A DNA stretch of 64,000 nucleotides from Cryptomeria japonica (GCF_030272615.1 NC_081414.1:760891148-760955147); one strand, 5' to 3'. Shown: positions 1 through 11,918, counted from the first letter of the stretch. Translations and numbers: made by a program. The notes: generated from the letters alone by a model not told the origin.

Positions 1-1263
1 ACCCTCTTAATTTTCAGGTGCATTCATATTTTGTGGATACTCAAGACGAAAATAGATGAGTTGTTAGGACCAAAATTTTAGCTCACCCATTAAGAAATGC
101 ATAAAGGTTGAATTTTTCTTTAGCTTTTATAGCTGCTCATGTAAACTTGACAATAACTTCTAAGGGTTTGGATTGTTAACATATCTTTAGTTTGAAAAAG
201 GAAATAAATGCAAGAGAATTTCTTCAACACTCTATAGTGCAGATTGGCATATCAACTCAATAAGAGCACTTAAATATTGTAGTGATAACAAATTCAATTT
301 AACCAATGTTGAATATTAAAAAATAGTGTACAGAAGAGCTAGCAGCTCTAGAGCTTGTCTTTCCTTCTTCAAACTGAGTAAGGTTATTCAATTCAAACTT
401 GAAACAATGGACTTAGAAAAGAACCTAAAATAATTAAACATAATATGGCCCTAATCCTCAAGACAAGGATGGATATTGGTCATTATATTCAATTAAGCCC
501 AATCTATGGAGAATTTTGTATTATTGTTATTCATGTTTAATTCATGAGTGTAAAAGGTCACCATGTGTTATGTATTAGTGGTTAACCATATTTAGTATCT
601 CCAAAAGTTGACCTATGTCTTGAAAACCCAAGTTGCAACCAAGTAGGGTGGAACATTGACTTCACGCTTTCGAGTGATTGCAGCTAATTGAAAACCTCTA
701 GCCAAGGTGGTGCTGAATTCAAGCGTGCCAATTAGTTCAATAATCTAGTTATGCAACCTAATTAGAGGTTATACTAGTTAGGGGTAGTTGATAGTGTATG
801 ACTAGCTAGGGAGCTGTGTAGGATTATACACCAGTCTTAGATGGCATGAGCTCAACTTCTCGTTACCTCTCTGTGAAGGGTCGGGCCAATCCAATTGGAT
901 ATAGCACAAGGGACTATTAAGTCTATATTCGGGCATAAAAGAACCCTAATAATAATTTCCCTCCTCCAAATCATTGGTAAAGTTGTGTAAAAGAACAGAA
1001 CGTGCATTTGGAAAAGAAAAAGCCTCTAATCCTCTCTACTCTTTTAAGTTGAAGTGATTTAATTTTCATTTGTACCAAGATATATATGTTCATAGAATAT
1101 ATCACTATTCTATTTCAAGTTTATGTTTTAGTTTAATATATATATATATATATATAATAAAAAAAATATAGAAAGATTTTTATTTCCTTTCTACATCAGA
1201 AGTTGTAAAAGTTATAATTTTATTTGCATAGCTTAATGCATGTTACATATATCTTGTTTTTTA
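1..1263. other. Spacer, no gene recognised
   Basis: I find no coding region or known repeat family in this stretch. A (TA)n microsatellite lies at about 1136-1157. All frames are closed within short distances. It may include the 5' part of the retrotransposon that follows, but no LTR boundary is visible. Confidence 0.5.
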
Positions 1264-1830
1264 GCAATAGAAGAGAAAAACATTTAGTCCATATTAGGAA
1301 GGTCCTACAATGACTCAAAGAGAGAAGTTGTTAAATTTAAACAAGTGTAATTTTGTGAAAGACAAAACAGTTTATTTGGGATATGTTATTTCACCTCAAG
1401 ATCTACACGGGATCCCAAAAATATTTGTTGCATAATAGAGAGGCCTAGAGCTAGGAGTGTTCATGAAGTTTAAAGCTTTCATGGTTAGGCCAACTTTTAT
1501 AGGAGATTAATTTGAAATTTTAGTGGGATATGTGCACGCATAATTAAAACCATCAGGAGAGAATAAAATGAATTCACGTGGAAATCAATAATAGATAAGA
1601 GTTTTGACCTCTTGAAGAATGTCACTAAGGAACTGGTATTGGCATTACCTAATTTCGTAAACATTCTTCAAGTAGATTGTCATGCAAGTGAGACAGCCAT
1701 ACGAGCGGTTATTAGTCAAGATGGCGGGCCTATTGCATAATTTAGTGAAAAGCTTAATGATGCGAAGAAGAGGTATTTGATTTATGACCAAGAATTTTAT
1801 TTCATATTGCTAGTTTTTAATCACTTTTGA
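1264..1830 (+). pseudogene. Ty3/gypsy reverse transcriptase-RNase H remnant
   Basis: Fragments readable across frames include YLGYVISPQDL, a SFHGLANFYRRF-like stretch, LALPNF..FQVDCHASETAI, and PIA.FSEKLNDAKKRY.IYDQEF. These are the thumb/connection of a gypsy reverse transcriptase followed by the start of RNase H. The DAS motif that supplies a catalytic Asp reads HAS here. Several frameshifts and in-frame stops break it. A second copy of the first ~300 bases lies at 62263-62560 in the same orientation. Confidence 0.8.
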
Positions 1831-2469
1831 CTGGATCTATGAACCAGTGAGACCATATTTTTGAGGGGCCTCATCGTCATATTTGTTTGGCATTAACACC
1901 CTTATATCTCCTTATGTTGTCATGTATTCCACACCCATGCATCATCTTATCTCTCCATTGCTTGTCTGTGGGACACATGGTGCTCGAGAAGACTCAAACC
2001 CAAGACATCCCATGTAGGAGAGTCCTAGCTAATAGTTGTGTTGTGGGGCCATCTGCTATTGCATATTTCTATTTATAAAGAAGTGTCATCACTATTTTCT
2101 TCCTAAGGAGTTTAATCTTTACACAGATCAGCATATGCTTTATAGTTTGTTAATAATCTAACCAAACCTAATCAGTCACATATCAAGTGGGCTGAATTAC
2201 TTCAAGGGTATTATTTTGTTCTCAAGCATTAGAGTGAAGATTTAAGAAAAGTAGTGGATGCACTAAGTATAAGATTAGCACTCTTAAATGAAATAAAGGC
2301 TAGAGTAGTTAGATTTGATGTTATGAAATAATTATGCAAGGATGATTTAGACTTTAAGGATGAATGTGCAACATGTATGGAGCCTACTAGTGTGGATAGG
2401 ACACCAAAAATAGATTACTTTATTGAAGATGATCTTCTTTTAAAGGACAATATCTATGTATACCTCAAG

Positions 2470-3160
2470 CATGCATAATCTAATAGAAGAAAAAATTTAT
2501 GGAGGTTTAGCTAGACATTTTGGAATTGATAAAACTATTGCTCAAATTAGTGAAAGATATTATTTGCCAAGGATGAAGGCAAAAATCAAAAAATTTGTGC
2601 AAGGAGGTTGAGTTTGTCAATATTTCAAAGGAAGGAGTCAAAATACTAGATCATATAAAGCATTACCCATACCGAAGAGACCATGGGATGATGTAACCAT
2701 GAATTTTTCTCATGGACTACCAAGAACTTAATGAGGGGAGGATTTTAGTTTGGTGGTTCTTGATAGATTCTAAAAAATGGCACACTTTATAGCTTGTAAG
2801 AAAACCAATGATGCTACACACATAGGAAATTTGTTCTTTATGGAATTTGTTAGATTGCATGGATTAATGAAAAGCATTTTACATTGAGACACTAGGTTTG
2901 TAGGTGATGTTTTTAGGACACTTTAGAATAAATTAGGTACTGATTTGAATTTTAGCTTGGGATATCATCCCCAAATAGATGGGAAAATTGCTGTTGTTAA
3001 TCAATGCTTGAGAAAAATTTTAAAATGTTTAGTTAGAAACATGTCCAAGAAATGGGATTTGATATTGCCTTAAGATGAGTCTGCACACAATCAATAAGAG
3101 TATAGATAAGACCCCATTCCAAATTGTTTATGGTTATAGTCCTAGGGGTATTTTCAAAAT
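2470..3160 (+). pseudogene. Ty3/gypsy integrase remnant
   Basis: Readable pieces include HFGIDKTIAQISERYYLPRM (zinc-binding N-terminal region), RPWDDVTMNFSHGLP and [14 protein letters not shown] (start of the rve core), TDLNFSLGYHPQIDGKIAVV, and NQCLRKILKCLV. Order and spacing match a plant gypsy integrase core, where the YHPQTDGQTE region follows the second catalytic Asp. Stops and frameshifts are frequent. It lies directly downstream of the RNase H remnant in the same element. Confidence 0.75.
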
Positions 3161-3499
3161 TGAGAGAGCTTGAAATAATTGAAGGATATAAGAGAAGTGT
3201 TGAAGGAAAATATTTTTCTAAACATATGCCAAATTTACACCAAGTAAGAGAATGACTTATATAAAGAGAAGGAAGAAAAGGGAGAGATTTTTTTTCTGGA
3301 GTAGGAGATATAGTGTCGGCACATATATGAAAGGAATATTTTCCAATTCATAGCTACAACAAGCTCAAGTGGAAGAAGATTGGACAATGCAAAATTATCA
3401 ATATTTTTGAATTAATGTTTACATCATAGTAGAAAGAAAAAGAGGAGATCACATCACCAAATAAATGGATGGAACAACTACCATAGCAAGAACAAGAGG

Positions 3500-3640
3500 A
3501 GTTTGTAAGTATTTTGGAATCAAGAGTGGTTAGGAAGACAAGGATCAAAGAATATTGTGAATGTTTGGTGGAATTAGAGAACAAACCAATAGAGGATGCT
3601 ACATGGTTAATCATATTAGAATAGGAGTACTTTCAATCAA
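3500..3640 (+). pseudogene. Chromodomain-like tail of the integrase
   Basis: The frame reads TRIKEYCECLVELENKPIED followed by ATWLIILE, which resembles the C-terminal chromodomain of plant chromoviruses (pattern Y-L-V-K-W-x-x-x-P-x-x-D-A-T-W-E). In living elements this domain directs insertion toward certain chromatin marks. One aromatic-cage position reads E where W is usual, so even if translated it would probably not bind well. The call rests on a short match. Confidence 0.55.
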
Positions 3641-4350
3641 CTAATAGAAATAGGGTTACTAACCCATAGGAACTAAATGATCATCTTACAAAAATAGAGT
3701 AGTAACTACAATAAGAACATTGTTCCTAAAATAAATAATTTTGACATGGAATATCCAGATTTCCACTCAGTGAGCAGGGGCTCACAAATTTTGTATCCCA
3801 AAGGTTTGATGCAGAGGGAAAATAATTTATTTTTTTTTGTTTTAATCTAAGCATCATGTAACCACCATTATTTGCAAAGGGAAAGTCCCCTTTTTCAAAT
3901 TTTTATTTTTTTTTGTTTATTACTATTTGGGGTAGCAAACTACCCACATATAGCCTCATTTATGCCCAAGAAGAATCCTAATGGATAGAATATAGGTTTA
4001 AGAGGTATTTTTAAAGGAAGAAAAAAGTAGACAATAGAACAGAGCATTAGTTAGAGAATAGAAAGAAAATTAGATAGGACAATAGGGAAAAGCAACAGGA
4101 CACAATCCAACAAACAGAGAATGGGGTAGAGAGAATAGAAGAGCATTTGAAGTCAAGGAGACAAAAGGAAGAATAGATAGACCTAAAAATTTAGCTTAAA
4201 ATTTTGAAAGAATGTGTATGTTGTAAAAAAGACTATAAAAAGGTTGTATTTTGATAAAAGTAATAATATATTGCTCTTCTAAATCTGATTTCTCTCTTTG
4301 ACTATGTGTGTTCTTGTCAATGTTGAGATTAATGAGTTTTGTTGCTTGAC

Positions 4351-5182
4351 ATTGGAGTTGTTTTGTGTGTGTGAGAGCATTTGGGTATTTAATGAGTGGT
4401 TATTATATGACAAAACTAGTACATTTCATGTTAGTTCTTGTTATGTGGGAAATAGGCTTCATTAGCTTGTATGGGAAAACAAGGAAGCTTAAGTCCTGTT
4501 TCCACTTTAATCAATTTGAGAGGGTTAATGATCCACTTGGCCCAAGATTTTTTTAGGCACAAGATAAATTTAGCGGTCCCTCGTGGGGGTACTCAAAGAT
4601 GAATCTAGAATTTAAGAAGAAATATGTAAAATAAGGTGACAAGATGACCTTTTTGTGTGCACATGGAGACAATGAACTGACATACCAATTATGACATAAG
4701 ATCTAGCAAAGTAAATTATAACTAACTCGTAGTCCAAATTTTAGGTAAAAGCACAGGGCGCATGGCGATCCACCTAGATTTATCTTTGAAATATGGTGAT
4801 CTACTCAGCATTCTCTTGGCAGTTTCAACTCCAATGAACTACATGTACTATAGATCTCCACCTACTTATTCTATACCTAGATCTATGGGGTTTTCACCTA
4901 TTCCTACACATAGAAAAGAGAGAAAATGCTAGGTAGAAAAGGGTTTTCCTAATTCAAACCATTATTTTTGAATTAACCATGAAATTCAATCGATTTGAAC
5001 TTGAAAGGAAAATGCGATGATATATTGAAGAGGATGGATCTAAGAATGAGAATTTCTTATTCCTTGATGATGCCAAATCCCTCTTTGAAGGTGATCACAA
5101 ATGTTGATGTAATAGAATGAATTGACATAAGACCTAAAAGGGCATCATAAATACATGCTTGCATGAAGCTTGTTGAAGGTTT
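4351..5182. other. Spacer, no gene recognised
   Basis: No coding region or known family recognised. The 3' part of the minus-strand gag-only retrotransposon should end here, but I find no copy of its LTR, so that element is truncated on this side. Confidence 0.4.
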
Positions 5183-6511
5183 TCATAATGAATAATATGG
5201 TGGGATGAAATACCTTGAATACTTGAATTGCCTATAGTTAGGTTCAGTGATTTCTACACTAGGTGCAGAAACTGGTTCGTCTTGAATCACTTCTTCTGGC
5301 TTCTTCTTCCAGGTTTTCTTCATATCTTCTTGAATAGTTTCAACATCAATCTTTCCTTCCAGAGTGACTGGTATATCATCTGATATATTCTTTCTTGTTC
5401 TACAGAATCTTGTTGTATGACCCAGTTTGTTGCAATGATAGCAAATCATTTCAGGTGACCTCCAAGGTCCATTATTCATGTTTTCATTCTTCCTTATGCA
5501 TGTTACAATAGTGTGACCATGACCATGAATGAACAAACAGTTTGCTCTCCATTTGATTGTCGCTTGATATCCACCACTTCCAAACTGATGATTATAGGTA
5601 TTAAACCGGTTTGGGTTTCGGTTCCAAGAGGGTTCAGAAAACACTCCTTGACTCCTTTGAGTATACCTTCTGGTGTTGTGCATGACAGACCTGCATTCAA
5701 ATTCTCTATGCCCAAACTTGTTGCATGCATAACAATTACCATTGAATCTATTGGGTCTAGGCTTATCATTTAGAAAATAAGGAAAATTATTGTAGGCCTT
5801 ACTTCTACATACATTGGCAGTGTGTCCTTCCTTGAGATAATTAAAGCAAGCAAGTTTGAACTTTTTCTTACCTTTATCCTTTTGTGCCGGTTGTTTCTTT
5901 GATGCTCCATCTTTTGTTCTAGAGGTCTCACCTTCCTCATAATCAATGAAACCAAGTCCATTGGTATTCCTTACTGATTTAGTTGATTCAAGCTTTTTCT
6001 CTAGCTTGACAGTGCTCTTATTGAATTTGGTAAGTATTTCCTTTGACTCAGTAAGTTCTTTGGTAATAGCAGCATTGGATTCCCTTAAGGTTGCATTCTC
6101 AGAAATAGCCATGTGTAGTTCACCTTGCATTTCTTCCTTTTCCATTTTATTTTCATGAAGATGAGCGGTAAGTGCACTGATCTCTTGCTTCAGCTTGGAG
6201 ATCTCGTGATCTTTGTCTTTTGCCACATCTTCAGCTTTCCTCCAGTTCTCAAGCTCTTGACACATTCTGATAGTCAGTACTTCAAGTTCCCTTCTTAGGT
6301 TGGCATCGGACTCATTCAGTTTTTCAACTTCTTGAACTAGGGCTTCCATGTTCGCTTTGTCAGAAGAATTATTTTCAGTTAGTTCCATCAATTTTTCAGC
6401 ATGCTCTCTTCTTTTTGCCATAGAGGCCTTGTACTTGACTTTGAGTTCATCATAGGCTTTCTCAATATGAGTGAGTTGATGAGTAAGTTCCCTCACAATA
6501 TATTCCCCCAT
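5183..6511 (-). CDS. Gag-like protein: coiled coil plus four CCHC boxes
   Basis: An open frame of about 442 residues from a Met at 6511. An upstream Met at 6619 lies inside the LTR, so I prefer the inner start, which follows the primer-binding site. Residues ~1-190 are a long Glu/Lys-rich heptad-like helix, probably a coiled coil. A basic stretch follows, then four C-x2-C-x4-H-x4-C type boxes. Boxes 2 (CYACNKFGHREFEC) and 4 (CYHCNKLGHTTRFC) are intact. In boxes 1 and 3 the second Cys is replaced by Tyr and Ile. Such boxes package element RNA. Unlike every other element frame in the window it has no internal stop. No protease domain is present. Confidence 0.65.
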   Translation of the reverse strand: MGEYIVRELTHQLTHIEKAYDELKVKYKASMAKRREHAEKLMELTENNSSDKANMEALVQEVEKLNESDANLRRELEVLTIRMCQELENWRKAEDVAKDKDHEISKLKQEISALTAHLHENKMEKEEMQGELHMAISENATLRESNAAITKELTESKEILTKFNKSTVKLEKKLESTKSVRNTNGLGFIDYEEGETSRTKDGASKKQPAQKDKGKKKFKLACFNYLKEGHTANVCRSKAYNNFPYFLNDKPRPNRFNGNCYACNKFGHREFECRSVMHNTRRYTQRSQGVFSEPSWNRNPNRFNTYNHQFGSGGYQATIKWRANCLFIHGHGHTIVTCIRKNENMNNGPWRSPEMICYHCNKLGHTTRFCRTRKNISDDIPVTLEGKIDVETIQEDMKKTWKKKPEEVIQDEPVSAPSVEITEPNYRQFKYSRYFIPPYYSL

Positions 6512-6547
6512 ATCTCTTTCCAAGTGGTTAGACTTATAGAAAGGTTG

Positions 6548-6559
6548 GCTTTGAAACCA
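6548..6559 (-). promoter_or_regulatory. Primer-binding site (initiator-Met tRNA-like)
   Basis: Directly inside the LTR end, minus strand, reads TGGTTTCAAAGC. It differs at two positions from TGGTATCAGAGC, the plant initiator-methionine tRNA primer site. It fixes the element's direction and LTR end. Confidence 0.7.
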
Positions 6560-6561
6560 AT

Positions 6562-7771
6562 TGATGAATACTAAGAGGGGGGGTGAATTAGTATACCAAA
6601 AAATACTATACTTAAACACTTTAACAGTCTAGCAGTAAACCGGTAAAACAGTTTCACAAACAAACCGGTTAACACACATGCAAACCAAATAGCAAATAAG
6701 GCATTCACCCATAGAAGCACAATCACCATAACACAAGAGATTTTGACATGGAAACCCAAATGGGAAAAACCACGGTGAGATGAAACTCACAAGTAACTAT
6801 CTGCAGAATAGTAACCAGACCAGTTAAGGTCATACAATGTTCTTTACCAGAAAAGATCCTATTAGGAATCTCAATCTCTGTTAGGAGATAAGTCCAATTA
6901 AAGACTGCCTTGTGAGAGGATTTCAGATCCATAGATGTGAATCACCTTGTTAGAAGATTTACAAAGGATTTTCTGGGCCTACTTGGTTAAGGGTTTCTGA
7001 CTTGTCAAAGATGTGAGTAATCAACAAGTGAATGATCTAGCAAATGGTACAATCTGCTTGATTAGATCCATGGTAGCTCATTGCTAATGCATTTCAGCAT
7101 TACTTCAGTCTTTAGTAAATCCACACTCTATTACAGCACACAGACTTGATCTTGTCAGTTAAGATCACACATACAAGAACTTCGTCAACCACCAAAAACC
7201 TAACAGCTACACACTTAATAAAACCCTAGACATGATGTCCTTAAAAGGAATCTAATTTCATGTCGGTCCATTAGGATTACATTGCAAGTTCCTAGGTTCA
7301 TTGTATCTAGATACATTTGGCAACACGGCACAAGATCACTGTCAAAGTGTCGGTGGATGGTAACACATCACAAAAATATATCAGTTGGTAACTCATCACA
7401 GAGTATTAGCGGTTTATACAACTTTACCAGTTGTCGGTTGGTAACTCAGAGAAATACTAGTTCAATTATAAAATAGATTACCGGTTGACAAAAAAATGAA
7501 GACTGGGAAAATGATAACTGTCGCTTCTATTTCCTTTGCTCCACTCCACTTGAGATCCTCAAACCACTTGAGCTCTTCATGCCACTTGGGTCTTCATACC
7601 GCTTGAGATTGGTAAACACTTTCTGCATAACATCGATAGTCTAAAGACTACAACATAATACCGATTTGGAACAAATACCGATTGAGCATAGTTCATACAT
7701 TCAAAAGTAATCTCATAGCAAGTGTGTGTCCATCAATGACAATCACAACATAATCATAAAAAATGCCAACA
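6562..7771 (-). repeat. LTR of the gag-only element
   Basis: About 1,210 bp, starting TGTTGGCA and ending TCATCA on the minus strand. The start parallels the LTR at 44331 (TGTTGG, then TTGTCATTGATGG shortly after). It is rich in ACCGGT-type motifs, as are the copia LTRs at 10850 and 16440. No partner LTR is in the window. Confidence 0.65.
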
Positions 7772-9996
7772 CTTTGACCAACCACCTTGTAATAATTGGG
7801 AGGTGCCTCTATATTTTTTGAGAAAGTTGTATTGTGAGTTTATCCTCGGCAAGAAGCCGAATTACTTTGACATCCAAAAATTTCAGGGTAGAGGGAGAGG
7901 CTCTATGTAGGATAGACCTGGTGCCCATACAGTGGTATACCCACAACATAGGAGTCGTACAGCTCCTAAACCCATGGTTCATGTCACTGTACCTATATCC
8001 TTGAAGGAGTCTATGGAATTACAGACTCTTTAGGCAGCTACGTCATTGACTGATGTCATTGTTCAACATGGCACACAGCTGGTCAGAGTAGAGGATGTAC
8101 CAGCACCTGTAGTACCTCCTTCATTAGTGACACCTCCTTCATCAGCAACACCTCCTTCATCAACAACACCTCCTTCATCAGCAACACCTCCTTCCTCAGC
8201 GGCACCTCCTTCATCAGGAGCACCTCATGCATAATTTGGCATGACCTAGCCCATTCAACATATGTGCCCCACTTGCCAGAGTGTATAATCTAGTGTAGAC
8301 ACTTACACGGATGAGGATGGTGGGACATCTCATTCGTGTAGATGTTTTGGGAGTAGATGCCATGCTTCTACTATAGAGGATGTGGCCCTCATCGACGAAC
8401 TGCTCAATATGTTGTACCCTCTCTATCAGACACAGGTGCGTTTAATTCTGTTTATGACATGTTATCAATTAAGTGACTAAATCTTATAAAAAGAAATGAT
8501 TTTTTTATTTTTAGAACAATTTAAAGTAACATATAAATAAAATGCATTGCAGGGTGCAACAGGTGGTGGGAGTACACCACATACTATTCAATCGACTCCA
8601 CAGTCACAAGTAGTTTCGCCACCATAGGTAAAGATATGTAAATTTATTAAAAATATAATAATACATTGGATTCAAAATATATTTTGTTAATTATATGTAT
8701 CGTTACTTGATATTTTGTAGGGCTTATCAGTGGATGAGATGTCCCAACTTGATGATATCACGCTTTCAGCCATTGACTTTGGCCAAGATAGCTATGCAGT
8801 ACCATTTAGATTTATATATTTTTGACTTAAGTGATATATTAAATACATGCTCTTTTCCCTTATGTTAATTTTTTTCCATTAGTTTACCCCACCTACCTTG
8901 AGGACATCTCGTGTGAGAAAGCCATCCTCTATCACTCCGAGGCAGAAAAAGATATCCTCTCGGACACCCAAATGACAAAAGGGAATTCACTACAATTTAA
9001 GTTCAATTGTTGAAATGTATTATGATTAAACATGTATATGTAGATATTGATAAATGCACTTAATTTATTTGTTCTATATATAGAAACATATGGGGTTTAT
9101 GGAATTAATGAATGCACCTGAGGTCGATGAGGTTCAGCAAAGAGAAGCGGCGATATCTTCATATTCACTTTGGATTGCATTCTTGCTTGTTCGAAATAAC
9201 TAAATCCTTTTATGTATATATCGTATGTTATCATTTTTCATACGGGAAATGGTAAGAGCTGCATCAGATTGAATTAGGCCTCCTAAGGTTACAGGAGAAC
9301 TATACGAGGCTTCGGTGTGCATTTTTTCTACATATGTTAAAAATATTTTTTTTATCTAGTTTGTCAACAACTTTGGGTTATTAACTTGTATGATTGTCTT
9401 TAGACTATTGCAGGCCCCTTCCAAACTTCCTACTATTATTCTACCATTCCATTTTAGTAGAAGTCCTACATGTATATTATGGGATCCAACACGACCAAGG
9501 CTAAAGGTATGTTTGTCTTAGATCAACTCCTTTTCACTAAGTGCACAATGGAGTTGAAACCGTTTAGTTAACTCCTTTTGGATCACTTACCATGGATATA
9601 GGAAATGGTCATAACTGATTCATCTGTGACTTTGCCTCCTACGACCACAACACATCCATCTGAGGCTCCGGTATGCTTTAGTTTTTTAGTCTATTCATTT
9701 TTAGTTATTATGTGTTATTTGACATATATGTCATTAACATGTATTAATGTTGTTTTACCAGTTACAGCCTCCTTCAAGACATCCCACGGATCCTCAGCCT
9801 CACCGAATTGGAGAAGACAGAGATGGGGTAATCAACATTTCAACTTCAAACAATTTAGAGTTTAGTATTGAGTTATTTTTATGTTATATTGAGAAAATAT
9901 ATTTGATTCAACATTTGAATTGTCCTTGTGCAGCCACTTGCAGAGCCACCTACTACTTTGAAGAGGCTCGATTTTGATGATCCGCCACAGTCATAG
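7772..9996 (+). pseudogene. Accessory gene of two-gene DNA element, 5' truncated
   Basis: Second copy of the gene at 28056-30286, in the opposite orientation. The first exon is cut at its 5' side and begins with a frame reading FDQPPCNNWEVPLYFLRKLY, matching FDYPPHRNYEVPFYFLKKLY of the other copy. It runs to a donor at 8435/8436 (CACAG then GTGCGT). Further small exons with consensus splice sites are 8553-8627 (75 bp), 9602-9670 (69 bp), 9762-9827 (66 bp) and 9934-9996 (63 bp, ending TAG), all phase 0. Others are less certain. Several stops interrupt the first exon, and the last codon of 8553-8627 is TAG where CAG fits. Function unknown. Confidence 0.7.
8110..8226 (+). repeat. 18-bp coding minisatellite (PPSSAT-type)
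   Basis: About six imperfect copies of an 18-bp unit (ACCTCCTTCATCAGCAAC-like) inside the first exon of the accessory gene, encoding a Pro/Ser/Thr/Ala repeat. The other gene copy has a polyproline run at a different place, so low-complexity expansion has occurred independently. Confidence 0.8.
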
Positions 9997-10677
9997 ATAC
10001 TGATAGAGACATATAGCTATAGTTGTGGTCATTGAAGAACCAACTTTTTATATATTCGACATTTTTATATGTATATATCGACTTTGACAAACATGGCACA
10101 TGGCACATGCTACATTTTTGTAACTATTATTGATTTGGCATCTATGCCATTTGTTTATATATGTACACCATTATTGTTCATTTTGATATATATGAAACTT
10201 GATATTCGATCCAATTTGTTCATTGATATATATGAAACATGATATGCCTGAAACTTAGTTATTTGCTATTGAAATGTGATCAAATTTGTTCATTGTGTAT
10301 ATGTCTTGAAATGTGATCCAATTTGTTCATTACTTGTAACTCATATGGTGTATATTTTTAAACTATCTATTTCTCATATTGTGTATACCCAAGTACTAAT
10401 ACTGGTAATGTTGATATTGTGCATTTTGATTGAGTGAATTTGCTTTGAGTCCTTCGTGCATGAAGAGATTGGAGTGAAGTTATTATTTCATAAACTCATG
10501 CTAATGGAGTGAACTTCATCATTTCAAGAACCAATTAAGACAAGATTTGAGCACACAAAGAAAATTTGAAATTTATCTGAGGATTAGTCGGCTTAGGTAA
10601 GTTTTTCATTTACATTTTATTCCATAACAAGTTAGCCTTAGGGTAAGAGACACGCCTATTCATCCAAATCACCTATA
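9997..10677. other. Spacer after accessory gene, with short ~60-bp repeats
   Basis: No gene. Between about 10180 and 10335 a motif pairing AAATGTGATCCAATTTGTTC with GATATATATGAAAC recurs three to four times. This is the 3' flank of the accessory gene, leading into the satellite array. Confidence 0.5.
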
Positions 10678-10849
10678 AAAGAAGAGTTGAATCACTTATG
10701 GATGATTCGTGTGAACCAATGGGGTCGTGTTGTCACTGCCTAAAAAATCCTATCTCAGTTTCGAGCAACTCGATTCCATTTTCTTGTGGTGAGATTTTTT
10801 CTATCGCATCAAAAACCGTCAAAAACTGTCAGTGAGAGGAGGAAAAATG
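10678..10849. repeat. Left part of ~355-bp satellite array
   Basis: A half unit of the same tandem repeat that continues at 17482. It is cut off by the copia element inserted at 10850. The last bases (GAGGAGGAAAAATG) match the unit's GAGGTGGCAAAATAG region. Confidence 0.85.
10845..10849. repeat. Target duplication, left (AAATG)
   Basis: Pairs with AAATA at 17482-17486. The satellite consensus here is AAATA, so the left copy has one later change. Confidence 0.65.
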
Positions 10850-11904
10850 TGTTAGGTCCCGGGGACAACTGAGAGGGGGGGTTGAATCAGTTGTCTAAAA
10901 CTTTAAACCAAAAACAACTTAATCAATTACTGCTTTAATACCAGTGAGACAGTATGTTATACCGGTGGAAAGGTTTAACAGATAAATGCAATACCGGTAA
11001 ATATTAATGCATGAAACCAAAAGATAAAATCATCCACAACACATAACACCAATGTTTGTACATGGAAACCCTATAAGGGGAAAAACCATGGTGGGAAACC
11101 TTATCCACAATCAGATGATACTACTGCAGATAGTAAGTGTACATAAATGGGGTCTGCACATGCAGAAAGGCCAAGCGCCTAGAGCTCACTGCTCAAACAC
11201 AAATGGGAGTCACACTGACTACAATTGGATGGTTAAATCCAATAAGAGTGTACTACTCAAAATAGCATCTTCATATGCTAGATTCAGTACCGGTGTAATG
11301 CTAATATGCTTTCACAAAACCTAGCTTCACCTTCAAATGATGTCTTCGTTTATAGCTCTGCTTAATCTCGCATATCCCTTCACAATATACCTTCTTTGCA
11401 TTCCACATTTGATCTTACAATTAAGACCTTACATTTATACCATAACCTAAGACCATTTTTAGTAGGTCAGCTCTACAAGATATTACAATAAAAATATTTT
11501 ACAAATAATATAATATCCGATGCAATAACTGATTGAACATGTCATCTTAATGTATTTACAACATTAGTTAATCATCTCCATAGCGTGCCATGTTGATTTG
11601 GAAAAGATAAACCTGTCTGTGTAACCCTGGATAACCCTGGACCTATTTGCTAGTAAAAGAAAATATGCAAATATGAATATACCAATGATCAATTCTCCAA
11701 GATAAGATATCCACACGATGTCTTAAACATTACCAAGTGTCTTTCATGTCATTCCAAGTGCCGGTGATCATTATATCCTACCGATGTACCATATACCAAT
11801 AACTGTGCAATAGTTACTTGCTTGCGGGTGAATGTTTGCTAGATCTCCAAAATGCTTTTAGTAGGTGTTGACATCAATGACAAAACCATACCAAAATACC
11901 AACA
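10850..11904 (-). repeat. 3' LTR of the copia element
   Basis: Matches 16440-17481 along its length, with scattered substitutions and small indels. Begins TGTTAGG and ends CCAACA on the plus strand. Short open frames inside it (for example 11052-11324) are not genes. Confidence 0.9.
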
Positions 11905-11906
11905 AT

Positions 11907-11918
11907 CTCCCCCTTTGG
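11907..11918 (-). promoter_or_regulatory. Polypurine tract of the copia element
   Basis: Minus strand reads CCAAAGGGGGAGAT directly before the 3' LTR. This primes plus-strand DNA synthesis. The same core precedes the 3' LTR of the element at 44331-50767. Confidence 0.75.

Larger units (their letters stand above)
1264..4350 (+). mobile_element. Decayed Ty3/gypsy chromovirus
   Basis: Translating this stretch in shifting frames gives, in order, the end of a reverse transcriptase, an RNase H, an integrase and a chromodomain-like tail. That is the Ty3/gypsy order, and the tail points to a chromovirus. Frames shift often and stops are many, so the copy is dead and old. The pol homology ends near 3640. 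A purine-rich stretch near 3765 and an LTR-like tail (TATA-like ACTATAAAAAGG near 4225) suggest that a 3' LTR remnant fills about 3800-4350. No matching 5' LTR is in the window, so that boundary is inferred. Confidence 0.75.
5183..7771 (-). mobile_element. Gag-only LTR retrotransposon, 3' truncated
   Basis: On the minus strand this reads LTR (7771-6562), primer-binding site (6559-6548), then one long gag frame (6511-5183). The LTR starts TGTTGGCA and ends TCATCA. It shares its start and end style (TGTTGG..., CCCCCCTCTTAGT near the end) with the element at 44331-50767. No protease, integrase or reverse transcriptase follows, and the 3' LTR is missing. It resembles the TR-GAG/LARD class of non-autonomous plant elements. 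The right edge at 7771/7772 falls inside a coding exon of another element. Confidence 0.7.

Noticed and set aside
1887-2078. 63-codon frame within the chromovirus
   Set aside because: Lies between RNase H and integrase remnants and has no feature beyond chance openness.
5513-5773. Frames overlapping the gag gene on both strands
   Set aside because: Shadows of the gag frame.
11052-11324. Open frame inside a copia LTR
   Set aside because: LTR sequence; the partner LTR frame at 16727 differs and is shorter, and neither has protein features.
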